Shown here piece by piece: positions 54,191 through 63,658 of a DNA stretch of 64,000 nt. The stretch covers positions 35,779 to 99,778 of the forward strand of contig NZ_SDMQ01000012.1 of the NCBI RefSeq assembly GCF_004324755.1, read 5' to 3'. Under the pieces are notes generated by a model. It did no database searches and was not told where the DNA came from. It saw only the letters and a list, made by a program, of their open reading frames with translations. Numbering within the stretch: position 1 is the first letter of the stretch; each line of letters opens with the position of its first letter. A program made the translations under genes and the position numbers. This stretch comes from Propioniciclava sinopodophylli. GTDB lineage: Bacteria; Actinomycetota; Actinomycetes; Propionibacteriales; Propionibacteriaceae.

Positions 54191-56470
54191 ATGGCGGGCA
54201 TTCCAACGGACGCTGACTACACGGGTCACGGTCAACCTCCGCGAGTGTGGTCGTCGCTGGACGCGTTCGCCGAAGGCGACTGGCACCCTGGCGTGCACGT
54301 GGTGTGGCTGGGCACCGACACGCACGTGGACGTCTTGGTCGGCGCGTCGGTCGGGCACGCTGAGAGCGACCGGGCGCTGCCGGTCTTCTTCGCGGGAGCG
54401 GTGTCGACGCGCCAGGGCCGCCCGGGTCCCTATTTCTCCGGAGGGGATCTCGCGCGTGAGGTCGGCACACCGTTCATCTCCATCAGCGACCCCACCCTCA
54501 ACCACGATCACGACCTGAAACTGGGGTGGTATGGGGGCCGAGCCGGTTCCGGGGTCCAACGGATGGTCTCGGAACTCATCCAAGCCATCGGGACGCGCTA
54601 CCACAGCGAACTCCTGCTCGTGGGCGGAGGCGGCGGCGGTTTTGCGTCCCTCTTCCACGCTGCGCACGCCACTGTGCCGGTTTCCTTGCTCGTCTGGGAC
54701 CCCCAGACCGACATGCTCAACTATTCCCGCGGCCCGTTGCTGGAGTACCTCAGCGTCGCGCTGGGCGAACCGGTGTCGACGTTCACCCGTCTCGGCGAGG
54801 ACGCGTGGGAGGCAGTGCTCAGCGCGGGAGGCATCGAGCATGCCGTCACGGGCAGCCAAATTCTCACCAACCCGCTGGTGCGGCGCATGCTTTATTCGCA
54901 GAACGCCGCCGATTGGCACGTTGCCGCCCATATGGCGCCTTTCCTAGCCGGCTCCGATTTCCAGCCCACCGGTGCGAACCGGTGGGCCAGCGGCGACAGG
55001 ATCGTGTGGCTGAACGAGGCGCGCGGCGGCCGAGGCTCCCCGCTGCGGCCCTTCTTGGTGACGGCCCTTTCTTCGTTGATGCGCACAACGGTCACGGTGG
55101 CAGACACCATCGACGCTATGGAGCAGGCAGGCCTAGCGCCGGTGGATGGTCTCGGGAACCTCCCTCGCGACCTGTCGGAGCAGGCGGCCGAAGTTTTGGA
55201 ACAGGTGCGGGTGTTCGGCTGGAGGACGATCGAGGGGGTGGAGGACGCCCGGGCCGTGTCCCTCTCCGATGACCTCTCCCCTGGAGGCTTGGTGGGCACT
55301 CCGGCCACGTCGGACGACACGTCCATCACCATGCGGATCCATGACGGATTCGGTCACTTCTTGGGGACGGCGAGCGGTCCTGTGGCGGGTGGCGACGACC
55401 GCGTTGGTGTCCTCATCTACGGCAGCTGCGTGGCTCGTGACTTGTTCGAGTTCTTTGAGCCGCGTGCGTTCCGCTTGGTGGATTACGTCGCCCGCCAGAG
55501 CCTCGTCTCTGCCTTCTCGCCAGGTGGACCCCCGCCCATCGACCCCGCCCTGCTCCACAGTCGATTCCAGCGCCGCATGCTCGAACTGGACGCCGCCTCG
55601 GGGCTCGAGCAGGTCCTCCGCGACCGCCGCGACGACACTGACCTGCTCCTGTGGGACCTGACCGATGAGCGGTTGGGGCTCTTGCAGAATCCACAAGGCC
55701 ACCTGACCACTGATTCTGTCGAGATCCGTGCAGTGTCCGGGCCCAAGAGCCCAGAGGGCTGGGCGCACATCCCCTATGGCTCGAGAGAACATCGTGATCT
55801 GTTCATGGCCGCCCTCTCCCGATGGCGCGAGCTCTTGGACGGGCTGGGACTGCTGGAACGAACCGTGCTGGTCGCGCCGCCGTGGGCTGGGATGACGCTG
55901 CCAGCGGACGACGTTCCACTCAGCTTTGGAGTGGACGCGGCCACGGGAAACGGGATACTGGCCGAGTACGTGCGATTGGCGTCCGAGACGGTGCGCGTCC
56001 CCGTAGTGGGACGTGGGCTCACGGATGTGACATCACCGTTGCTGCACCGATGGGGCCCCGCACCGTTCCACTACGACGAGCACTCGTACATCCGCCTTGC
56101 GCGAGAGGTGTTCAATGTCGCTGGCCACGTCATGGACGCGATTGTCGATCCGCGCCTCGAACGTGCGGCCTTGCTGCGGCGCCCACTTGGGCGCGGGTCG
56201 ATCTCTCGACCCGTCGAATCACCGGAGGCCGTGGCCACGGCCAGCGTGAACGCATCCACGATTGTGGTGGAACTCCACGGCGTCACCCATGGCGCCATGA
56301 AGATCGACCTGTACCGCGACCGGGAACGTGTTGCGTCGACGGCGTGGATCAAGGACGACGCGCACACCATCGCCGGCCTCGCTCACGGCACCTACCGTGC
56401 GCGCGTCCATGTGCGACGTCGGAACGGTGAGCAGGTCACCCTCTCGACGAACGCGGTGTCCGTGCCGTGA
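54191..56470 (+). CDS. Asp2-like degenerate hydrolase domain joined to a DUF6270/SGNH-like domain
   Basis: From ATG 54191 (a GTG at 54173 is possible), 759 residues. The N-terminal 340 residues follow an alpha/beta-hydrolase plan (LKLGWYGGRAGSGVQRMVSE, SELLLVGGGGGGFASLFHAA, VSLLVWDPQTDMLNY). The nucleophile elbow is entirely Gly (145-150), so the usual Ser is missing. Residues 405-640 match DUF6270: VLIYGSCVARDLFEFF (Gly411, Ser412, Cys413), LVDYVARQSLVSAF, DLLLWDLTDERLG and the C-terminal PFHYDEHSYIRL, which looks like an SGNH D-x-x-H pair. A small beta domain ends it. The first domain may be only a scaffold or binding unit; the second could be an acetyl- or acyl-transferring enzyme of the surface glycan. 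It is divergent from the heparinase gene. Confidence 0.62.
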   Translation: MAGIPTDADYTGHGQPPRVWSSLDAFAEGDWHPGVHVVWLGTDTHVDVLVGASVGHAESDRALPVFFAGAVSTRQGRPGPYFSGGDLAREVGTPFISISDPTLNHDHDLKLGWYGGRAGSGVQRMVSELIQAIGTRYHSELLLVGGGGGGFASLFHAAHATVPVSLLVWDPQTDMLNYSRGPLLEYLSVALGEPVSTFTRLGEDAWEAVLSAGGIEHAVTGSQILTNPLVRRMLYSQNAADWHVAAHMAPFLAGSDFQPTGANRWASGDRIVWLNEARGGRGSPLRPFLVTALSSLMRTTVTVADTIDAMEQAGLAPVDGLGNLPRDLSEQAAEVLEQVRVFGWRTIEGVEDARAVSLSDDLSPGGLVGTPATSDDTSITMRIHDGFGHFLGTASGPVAGGDDRVGVLIYGSCVARDLFEFFEPRAFRLVDYVARQSLVSAFSPGGPPPIDPALLHSRFQRRMLELDAASGLEQVLRDRRDDTDLLLWDLTDERLGLLQNPQGHLTTDSVEIRAVSGPKSPEGWAHIPYGSREHRDLFMAALSRWRELLDGLGLLERTVLVAPPWAGMTLPADDVPLSFGVDAATGNGILAEYVRLASETVRVPVVGRGLTDVTSPLLHRWGPAPFHYDEHSYIRLAREVFNVAGHVMDAIVDPRLERAALLRRPLGRGSISRPVESPEAVATASVNASTIVVELHGVTHGAMKIDLYRDRERVASTAWIKDDAHTIAGLAHGTYRARVHVRRRNGEQVTLSTNAVSVP

Positions 56471-56609
56471 CGCCCCGCGGGTCACCCGCGCGTGATCCGC
56501 CTCAACTCAGCGCCGGAGGGGAAGTACACGCTCGACCCCACCACTGCGAGGTGTCGGTGGGACACCCCCGACGGGACCGGCACGTCCACCCGCAGATTCT
56601 TGGGGTCGG

Positions 56610-56999
56610 GCCCGCCTGTCAGCACTGTGGGCCATCGATGAAGCAGTCCCCCTCGAGGTCACCTGGCTGACCTACCAAGACATCATCGACGCCTACCGAC
56701 ACCCCGACGCCGACGTCGGGAAGAAGCTGCTCACCTCGGTCATCGACCGGATCAAGACCGCTGTCCCGGCCGGGCTGGAAGAGCTCGCCCAACTCGGCAG
56801 GACACTCGAAAAGCGACGCGACGACATCCTGGCGTGGTTCGACCACCCCGGCTCCAGCAACGGACCCACCGAAGCCATCAACGGCCGGCTCGAACACCTC
56901 CGCGGCATCGCGCTCGGCTTCCGCAACCTCGTCAACTACCGGCTCAGATCACTCCTCGAAGCAGGCGGATTCCGACCCCTCATCCACTCTCTTTCGTGA
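56610..56999 (+). pseudogene. ISL3-family transposase, C-terminal remnant
   Basis: The frame ending at TGA 56997-56999 encodes ARLSALWAIDEAVPLEVTWL, then DIIDAYRHPDADVGKKLL, GLEELAQLGRTLEKRRDDIL, WFDHPGSSNGPTEAINGRLE, HLRGIALGFRNLVNYRLRS and LLEAGGFRPLI. This is the C-terminal third of ISL3 (IS204/IS1001-type) transposases, including the conserved SNGPTEAINGRLE segment. The N-terminal DNA-binding and catalytic parts are absent. It lies directly against the truncated TupA-like gene, so the element probably inserted there and later decayed or recombined. Confidence 0.88.
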
Positions 57000-57000
57000 A

Positions 57001-57582
57001 GAGCCGGTATTCCTCGTTCATGCGGACCACGTCACGGACCTGGCAGCGCGAGAATCCATCGATGCGGCCGAGACACGGCTTCGGATGCAGGAGCTCATCG
57101 CTTCGGGACAGGTGGCCTCTGATCTGTGGATCGTCGAACGCTTGGTGATGAGCGACCACGCCCCCGACGAGCCAGCTCGTGACCTCAAGTTCTACTGCTT
57201 CTACGGCCAGATCCCGCTCATGTTGGAGACCACGCGCCACCCAATCGTTCAACGGTGTTGGTACGATGCGGGCGGCGAGAGGGTCCAGACCGGGAAGTAC
57301 ACCGACCAACTTTTCTCCGGTCATGGAATTCCGGAAACCTATGTGGAAGCTGCTCTTCGGATCAGTACCGAAGTGCCGTCCCCCTTCGTCCGGGTCGACT
57401 TCCTCGCTTCGCCCGATGGTCCAGTCTTCAATAAGATCACTCCAAAGCCAGGAGGATCCCACCTTCTGAACCGGAGGTGGGACGTACGGCTCGGCAACAG
57501 GTTCTTGGCCGCCGAGCGTCGACTCCTCGAAGACCTCCTGCAGGGACGCAGGTTTGAGGCATTCCTCCGACACGCGTCTTAG
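57001..57582 (+). pseudogene. TupA-like ATP-grasp protein, 5'-truncated
   Basis: The frame reads through EPVFLVHADHVTDLAARESI and continues with DLKFYCFYGQIPLMLETTRH, VQTGKYTDQLFSGHGIPETY, ISTEVPSPFVRVDFLASPDG and TPKPGG. The block resembles the C-terminal half of TupA/teichuronopeptide-type ATP-grasp proteins (F-Y-C-F-x-G and V-R-V-D-F segments with metal-binding Asp and Asn). Such enzymes ligate an amino acid, often glutamate, to a uronic acid or build glycopeptide-like surface polymers. The N-terminal half is missing and the frame begins at the ISL3 remnant, so the gene is probably dead; translation from ATG 57085 is possible. G+C is lower than in neighbours. Confidence 0.8.
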
Positions 57583-57614
57583 CTCGCGGGATCGCGAAGA
57601 GTGCCCCGGCCGAG

Positions 57615-60600
57615 TCAGCCCACTATGAGTTCCTTCAGGGTGTCGAGGACTAGCGGGCTGGCGAATCGGTCCGCCGCAACTGTCGCGTAGGCGTGCGGCG
57701 TGCGCCTCGTCGTCAGGATCCGCCTCACCATCGAGTCGACGGTGGGGCTCAGCCACTCCGCTGGGTAGACGAGGTCGGATCCGGGCCAGGCCAGCGAGGC
57801 AGGCAGCGCACCCGAGACGGCGCCGTCGGCCAGCGTCAGGTGGAAGGACTCATGGTCACTCACGCTGAGCGCCACGCCGATCTTGCTGTACCACTCCGCC
57901 ATGTTATCGCCGAAACCGTCGAAGACGATGCAGCCAGGCTCCGCCGCCAGCATCTGGTCCACGCGGGCGAACTGCGAGTCGTACCAAGCCATCTCATCCG
58001 GCCGATCGCTCATCCATGGGTAGTCCGAGGGCAACTTGCCCTTGACGAACAGCCGGTACCGCTTGTCGTGCTTGAGCAATCCGTCCAAGACATCCAACGC
58101 AAGATCGAAGCGCTTGGCTCGCGGCACGATCCCTACGAACCCGATGTTCCTCTCCGCTCCCGGCTCCTTGGGACGCGTCAGTGCCTCCACATCAACGGGG
58201 TTGGGTACGACGCGCGCCTTGTGCTGCGGAACGCCGTGGCTCGTGACCGCCGCCCGCCTCATCAGTTCACCGACGAAGATGTACTGATCGACTGCTTGGT
58301 GGTTCGCCAGCGCAAGGTAGGGCAGGGTGATCTCTTGGGCGTGAACACGCACGACGAGGCGCTGGTGGTCGGCGACGTGACGCGAGTACCAGACCAGGTT
58401 GCCCAGTCCCCACTCACAGAACACCACGTCCGCTTGGGCGAGCAACGCGTGTGAGGCCTCCTCGTCGTGCTGGTTGTGGCCGCGCCACTGGTCGATCAGG
58501 ACCGTGTGGCCCTGCGCCTCGAGTTCCGCGATCAGCCCACGGGCAAACTTTAGGTCGTGACCGGCCACCAGAATGCGGCGGGGCCCCTCGACCGCCGAGG
58601 CGGGCAGCCCGCCCTCATCTTCACCCTGTGCGGGGCGCGGCGCGACCAGCCACTCGGCCGCCCGACCTGCGGCCTCGGTGACCCTGCCCAGATCGTCGCC
58701 GGTGGCCAACGCGCCGGCGCGCACGAAGTCGCCCTGTCGACGCGGGGTGTCGCCGACCGTGAGCAGGGGGGCTCCAGCGTCGGACGATGAGGCCGGCCGC
58801 GCGGTGATGCGCTCCCACGTACCGAACTGGGCGGCGATGAGCAGGTCTTCCGCGTGCGTACGCGGCAATCCGCCCGTCCACTGGGCCACCCAGTCTACGT
58901 CGGTCGGCACGGCCGATTCGACCGGCAGCACCGCGACCCCGTGGGGGAGCCGGGCGCTGACGGCGTCCAGCTCGCCCTCGACGAGCACGGCGGCGGGGCG
59001 GACGGACTGGGCGAGCAGGCTGTCGAGTGCTTGGGCGTCCCGGGCTGCGACGACCGCAGCGTAGCGCGGCGCCCGCGCGACCGTGGCCGGGATGCCCGCG
59101 GTGCGCGCCACGAGGGCCAGGGCGGTGTCGATGGTATGGCTGCGGTGGACGGTGCGGAGCTGGCGCCACTGCTCCTCGACGCGACGGGTCGCGTCGGTGC
59201 TCCAGGCGTGGAAGTAGGCCCGGGCCACGGTCGGGTCGGCGACGGTCGGGATGGCGCCGCCGAACGTCTCGTCCACCCCACGCCCCAAGCCCGACAGCAC
59301 GACTCCACCGCAGGCGGCGATCTCGACGACACGGCGGGAGAACATCGTCGGCGAATCCATCACGGAATTGACGTTGATGTGCGCCAGATGGGTGCGGTAG
59401 GAGCGGATCACCTCGTCGTAGGGCAGCACCCCCCGGATGTTGGCGGCGTACCGCACCGGGAAGTGGTACGGCGAGTTCGGCACGCCGAGCTGGCGGTCGT
59501 AGATCGTCAGGCCGGTGTCGAGGGCAGCGTCCAGCAGCACGTCCAGCTCGCGGGAGCGGTCAGCGTACCGCTCGCCGTAGTACGTGCCGGCGTAGGCGAC
59601 CGTCGCCTCGTACGGACGCTCGGACGGCAGCGGGTTGTGGATCGCCGGCTGGGCGTAGAAGGGCAGGCTCGACGCGGCGGCGAGCATCCCGCCCTCGGTC
59701 GCCAGATAGGGCTCGATCATGTCCGCGTCGGTGGTGAACACGTGGTCGCAGGCGGCCGCGGTCGCGCGGAACCGCGCGAAATGGATCGGGTCCTCCTTGT
59801 TCCAGAACACGCTGGGGATGCCCCGCTCGCGGCACGCGGACAGCAATCCTCGGATGTCGGCGCTCTCCTCGTCGGAGTAGTGCCCGACCCCACGAAGCCA
59901 AGCGCCGTCGTTGCCCTTCCACGCTGACTCGACGAACAGCAGGTCGAGCTGTTCGGTGGCCACCTGTTGCCGCCAGGTGGTCCGGTCGATCGGGACGAGC
60001 TGGACGGACGCGGCCAGCGTCGAGGTGGTGAACTCGTCGGCGATGATCCCGACCCTCAGGTCGGCGAGCGCGCGGGCAGGCCCCTGAGTGGCCCGTGCGT
60101 GGGCCTCTGCCCCTGCGGCGTGGGCGTGCGCCATCTTCTGGCCCACCTTCAACCAAGTCCGCTGTTCCAGCACCCACAGTCGCGCGGCGCGGCCGAGGTC
60201 GGCGCGCAGGTCCCGCTCGGTGAGCAGGCGCTCCAGCACGTCGGCCAACCCTTGGGCATCGCCCTCCGGGGCGAGCAGGGCCCGTTCGCCCCCCTCCCCG
60301 GCGAGCGTGCGGTGGGGCGACAGGTCGGTCAGGACAACGGCCTTGCCGCACCCGAACGCCTCCAGCGGCTTGAGTGGTGACACCAGCTCGGTGACGGGGA
60401 GGGACCGACGGGGGCACGGCATAATGTCGAAGGTGCTCATCAGACGGGGCATCTCGTCCATCGGCAGGCGGCCCAAGAAGAGGACGTTGGAGGCGCCCAC
60501 GGTGTCCCGTTGCTTCTTGAGCGTGTCGGCGGCCGGCCCGGAGCCGGCGATCACCACTTGGTGCTCCACCCCGCGCCCGGTGAGGATCGCCGACGCCTCC

Positions 60601-62027
60601 AGCAACACGTCGAGTCCCTCGTAGTCGACGATGCTGCCGGCGAAGCCGACCACGGGCACGTCGGTGCGGATCTGGCGCAGCTCGGCGTAGGCCTTGTCGA
60701 GCGGGAGTGGGAGGAACACCTCAGGGTCGACGGCGTTGGGCGCGACGACGATGCGCTCTGCGTCGACGCCGCGCTCTCTCAGGACGTTCGCGACCTCCTC
60801 GGTGATCGCGAAGACGACGTCGGCCTCGCGGGCCACGAGGGATTCGAGGTCCACGGCGAGTCGGAAGCGCTCGGAGTGCTCCCAGTCATCCTTCGCCGAG
60901 GCTTCCGTGACCTCCCACAGGCCGCGGACCTCATAGGCGAACGGGACGCCGAGGCGTCGCGCGGCGATGAGGGCCGGGAGGGCGGTCAGGTAGTTGGAGG
61001 CCGCTTGGATGAAGGCCGGACGCGTGAGACGCGCCTCGCGCACGAAGGCGTCCACTGCGACCTGCAGGTAGCGATCCAGCGGCGTGGCGTTGAGGTCGGC
61101 CCCCGGGATGTGCGCGTACGTAATGCCATCCACCTGCTTGGTGGTGCGGCGTGCCTTGGGCTTCTTGCGGTCCACCGACGAATCCCACGGGTAGCCAACC
61201 CGTGCCACCACGGTGACGTCCTGCCCCGCGTCGGCCATGCCGCGCGCGACCCCGCGGGTGCGGGTGGAGTAGCCGTTGGACGAGTAGGCCGGCGTCGAGT
61301 GCACGCAGTAGAGGACGCGGCCGGGCTCGGGCAGGTAGGCCGCGCCGCGGCTGCGGGGAGGGATCTGGGGCAGGTTGGCCAGCAGGCGTGCCGTGCCGAG
61401 GATGCGGTCGGCGGTGCGCCGGTCGCGGGACTCGAGCGCGTCGAGGAGCTCGGGGTGCTGGCTGAGCACGCCGGCCGGCTCGTGCACCAGGCCGTGGCTG
61501 AACCACTGGCGGGAAGTGAGCCAGGTGAGCGTCTGCGTGGTGGGGTTGGCCTGGAAGAGCTGCTCGAGTTCGGCCAGCGACATGGCGCTGGCTGGCTTCG
61601 CCACGGGGGTTGGGGCGACGGGCGAGGCAGGAAGGGGTAGCGGCGCGGCCGGTGTCGCCCCCCTGTCCCGCCCCTTGGCCGCGCCCTGCAGCAGGTGGAG
61701 GGGCGCCAGCGCTGCGCGCCCGATGCGCATGGTGCGCGAGCCACGGACGCGCTTCAGGTCGTCCTTGAGCCGCTTGATCTCGGCGCGGGACGCCTCGAGT
61801 GCGGCCGTGCGGCTGCCGAGAGTGCGCTTCTGGGCGGCTTCGGCGGCCTTGAGTGCCTTGATCGTGGCCGCCGCTCGGGCCGCTTCATCCTGAGCTGCTT
61901 TCGCCTGCTTCTCGTGGCGAGCCTGCAAGCCTCTATAGAGCACGAGCAACCGCTCTGGAGTCGCGGTCAGGTACTCCTCCCTGAGCCGCGACTGCTCGCC
62001 ACCATCCCGTACCTCCTCGGGATGCAC
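57615..62027 (-). CDS. Very large protein with three glycosyltransferase-like units and N-terminal coiled coil
   Basis: About 1,470 residues from GTG 62027; GTG 62039 is equally possible and the exact start is uncertain. Residues 15-110 are a coiled coil. Residues 235-640 are a GT4 unit (RVLYCVHSTPAYSSNGYSTR, VPFAYEVRGLWEVTEA, VVAPNAVDPEVF, VVGFAGSIVDYEGLDVLLEA, SPLKPLEAFGCGKAVVL). Residues 655-1000 resemble CgeB-type GTs (VFWNKEDPIHFARFRATA, VAYAGTYYGERYADRSRELD, INVNSVMDSPTMFSRRVVEI). Residues 1145-1470 are a further GT-B unit (RRILVAGHDLKFARGLIAEL, RVVPNPVDVEAL, GFVGIVPRAKRFDLALDVLD). A region of about 140 residues before it looks degenerate. It overlaps or abuts wecB upstream, so it uses the same transcript. 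It may assemble a repeat unit or cap. Confidence 0.85.
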   Translation of the reverse strand: MHPEEVRDGGEQSRLREEYLTATPERLLVLYRGLQARHEKQAKAAQDEAARAAATIKALKAAEAAQKRTLGSRTAALEASRAEIKRLKDDLKRVRGSRTMRIGRAALAPLHLLQGAAKGRDRGATPAAPLPLPASPVAPTPVAKPASAMSLAELEQLFQANPTTQTLTWLTSRQWFSHGLVHEPAGVLSQHPELLDALESRDRRTADRILGTARLLANLPQIPPRSRGAAYLPEPGRVLYCVHSTPAYSSNGYSTRTRGVARGMADAGQDVTVVARVGYPWDSSVDRKKPKARRTTKQVDGITYAHIPGADLNATPLDRYLQVAVDAFVREARLTRPAFIQAASNYLTALPALIAARRLGVPFAYEVRGLWEVTEASAKDDWEHSERFRLAVDLESLVAREADVVFAITEEVANVLRERGVDAERIVVAPNAVDPEVFLPLPLDKAYAELRQIRTDVPVVGFAGSIVDYEGLDVLLEASAILTGRGVEHQVVIAGSGPAADTLKKQRDTVGASNVLFLGRLPMDEMPRLMSTFDIMPCPRRSLPVTELVSPLKPLEAFGCGKAVVLTDLSPHRTLAGEGGERALLAPEGDAQGLADVLERLLTERDLRADLGRAARLWVLEQRTWLKVGQKMAHAHAAGAEAHARATQGPARALADLRVGIIADEFTTSTLAASVQLVPIDRTTWRQQVATEQLDLLFVESAWKGNDGAWLRGVGHYSDEESADIRGLLSACRERGIPSVFWNKEDPIHFARFRATAAACDHVFTTDADMIEPYLATEGGMLAAASSLPFYAQPAIHNPLPSERPYEATVAYAGTYYGERYADRSRELDVLLDAALDTGLTIYDRQLGVPNSPYHFPVRYAANIRGVLPYDEVIRSYRTHLAHINVNSVMDSPTMFSRRVVEIAACGGVVLSGLGRGVDETFGGAIPTVADPTVARAYFHAWSTDATRRVEEQWRQLRTVHRSHTIDTALALVARTAGIPATVARAPRYAAVVAARDAQALDSLLAQSVRPAAVLVEGELDAVSARLPHGVAVLPVESAVPTDVDWVAQWTGGLPRTHAEDLLIAAQFGTWERITARPASSSDAGAPLLTVGDTPRRQGDFVRAGALATGDDLGRVTEAAGRAAEWLVAPRPAQGEDEGGLPASAVEGPRRILVAGHDLKFARGLIAELEAQGHTVLIDQWRGHNQHDEEASHALLAQADVVFCEWGLGNLVWYSRHVADHQRLVVRVHAQEITLPYLALANHQAVDQYIFVGELMRRAAVTSHGVPQHKARVVPNPVDVEALTRPKEPGAERNIGFVGIVPRAKRFDLALDVLDGLLKHDKRYRLFVKGKLPSDYPWMSDRPDEMAWYDSQFARVDQMLAAEPGCIVFDGFGDNMAEWYSKIGVALSVSDHESFHLTLADGAVSGALPASLAWPGSDLVYPAEWLSPTVDSMVRRILTTRRTPHAYATVAADRFASPLVLDTLKELIVG

Positions 62028-62028
62028 G

Positions 62029-63186
62029 TCACCACCCACCCGTGGGCTGGAAATTGGCGATGCGCTGGCCGACGCCGAGAAGGTGGGCGATGGCGGCGAC
62101 GCTTCGCTCGGCCGCTCGGCCGTCACCGTAGGGGTTCACGGCCTGGGCCATCTTGTTGTAGGCGCCCTCGTCATCGAGCAGGCGGACGGTCTCGGCGACG
62201 ATGCGCTCCTCCGTCGTACCGACGAGCTTCACTGTGCCAGCGCTCACGGCCTCGGGGCGCTCAGTGTTGTCGCGCAGCACCAGCACCGGCTTACCGAAGC
62301 TCGGCGCCTCCTCCTGGACGCCGCCCGAATCAGTCAACACCAGGCAGGCCCACTTCTGGGCGTGAACAAACTCCGGGTAGTCGAGCGGCTCGGTGACGTG
62401 GACGTTCTCGAGCCCCTCGATCGAGGGCAGCACCTGCTCGCGGACGAGAGGGTTCTTGTGCATGGGGAAGACCACGAGGTGGCTCGGGTACCGTCGGGCG
62501 ATCTCGGCGACGGCTGCACCGATACGTCGCATGGGTTCGCCCCAGTTCTCGCGTCGGTGGGTCGTCAGGAGAATCATCGGTCGCTCGGCCGCGTACTCGC
62601 GGGCGAGCACCTGGTCGGCGAAGGTCACGTCCTGGGCGACCGTCCAGTTGAGGGCGTCCACGACTGTGTTACCCGCGACCACGATAGAAGTGTGCGGCAC
62701 GCCCTCGCGGATCAGGTTGGCCATGGAGGCCGAGGTAGGGGCCAGGTGCAGGGCGGTGACTTGGCCAGCCAGCTTGCGGTTGGCCTCCTCCGGGAAGGGC
62801 GAGTGGATGTCACCGGAGCGCAGTCCGGCCTCGAGGTGTACGACAGGAATCAGCCGGTAGAAGCAGGCAACCGCGGCGACCGCCACCGTCGTTGTATCGC
62901 CCTGGACCACGACCGCGTCCGGCTTGTGCTGCGCGAGCACCGGGTCGAGTTGGTTCAGGATGCGGGCAGCCAATTCGTTGAGCGTGCTGCCGTCTTTGAA
63001 CACGTTGAGGTCTAGGTCAGGCTGGATCTGGAACCAAGCATTGACCTGATCCATCATCTCCCGGTGTTGTCCGGTCGACACGACGATGGGCTCCAGCACC
63101 TCCGACACCTGGAGTGCCTTGATCAGCGGTGCCATCTTGACCGCTTCCGGCCGCGTGCCATAGATCACCATCACGCGCTTCTTCAC
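62029..63186 (-). CDS. wecB: UDP-N-acetylglucosamine 2-epimerase (non-hydrolysing)
   Basis: GTG 63186 follows AGGGGGAATC. The 385-residue protein has the WecB landmarks KRVMVIYGTRPEAVKMAPLI, VSTGQHREMMDQ, DAVVVQGDTTTVAVAAVACF, VVHLEAGLRSGDIHSPFPEE, NRKLAGQVTALHLAPTSASM and VLTDSGGVQEEAPSFGKPVL. It interconverts UDP-GlcNAc and UDP-ManNAc, giving the substrate of WecC at 45-46 kb. It is the first gene of the reverse-strand unit with the large triple glycosyltransferase. Confidence 0.94.
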   Translation of the reverse strand: MKKRVMVIYGTRPEAVKMAPLIKALQVSEVLEPIVVSTGQHREMMDQVNAWFQIQPDLDLNVFKDGSTLNELAARILNQLDPVLAQHKPDAVVVQGDTTTVAVAAVACFYRLIPVVHLEAGLRSGDIHSPFPEEANRKLAGQVTALHLAPTSASMANLIREGVPHTSIVVAGNTVVDALNWTVAQDVTFADQVLAREYAAERPMILLTTHRRENWGEPMRRIGAAVAEIARRYPSHLVVFPMHKNPLVREQVLPSIEGLENVHVTEPLDYPEFVHAQKWACLVLTDSGGVQEEAPSFGKPVLVLRDNTERPEAVSAGTVKLVGTTEERIVAETVRLLDDEGAYNKMAQAVNPYGDGRAAERSVAAIAHLLGVGQRIANFQPTGGW

Positions 63187-63658
63187 GATTCCCCCTGCGC
63201 CGCACTAGTTCGGGATACACAACGCCCCTTGATGGTATCGGTGGATGGCTCGCGGGAGTGTCAGGGAAACGGTGGGTGGCGGACTGGCCCGACACGCCGG
63301 GGAGGCCCGGTGAGGAAGGCAGGGTGTCGTGACCGACACGGGGACCGCTGCGAATCCCCTGTAAGTCTTCGCTGTGGCTGGCCTGGGGCCGGCTGGCAGG
63401 GCTGGCGCTGTCACTGGGTGCTCGCTGTGACTCTTGAATCGCCTGACCCTCGCGGAGTGTCCTGCCCGGGATCTGTCCAGCGCGTGCGGGGTGCCGGCGT
63501 CCGACCTGGCCCACAACGATGGCGTTGATCAGAAGCATGCCCACCACATGGGAATGCCGTCCCTGCTGTGTGGCTCATGACAGGCCTGCCTCGTCGTGAC
63601 TCTCCCCGGGGCTGACGCCGGCCACGACGCCAAGCCCGATCAGGGAGGAGAACATCGC
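63187..63658. other. Non-coding stretch left of the IS110 remnant
   Basis: No frame in these 470 bases shows recognisable protein similarity or consistent codon use. Part of it could be the left-end non-coding region of the IS110-type element whose transposase start follows, since such elements carry a structured RNA there. That link is inference from position. Confidence 0.4.

Noticed and set aside
54108..54470. Extension of the heparinase frame upstream
   Set aside because: Arg/Pro-rich with no similarity and overlapping the divergent gene. An ATG at 54107 fits better.
63064..63528. 154-codon frame opposite and upstream of wecB
   Set aside because: It overlaps the wecB start and has irregular codon use and no family motif.
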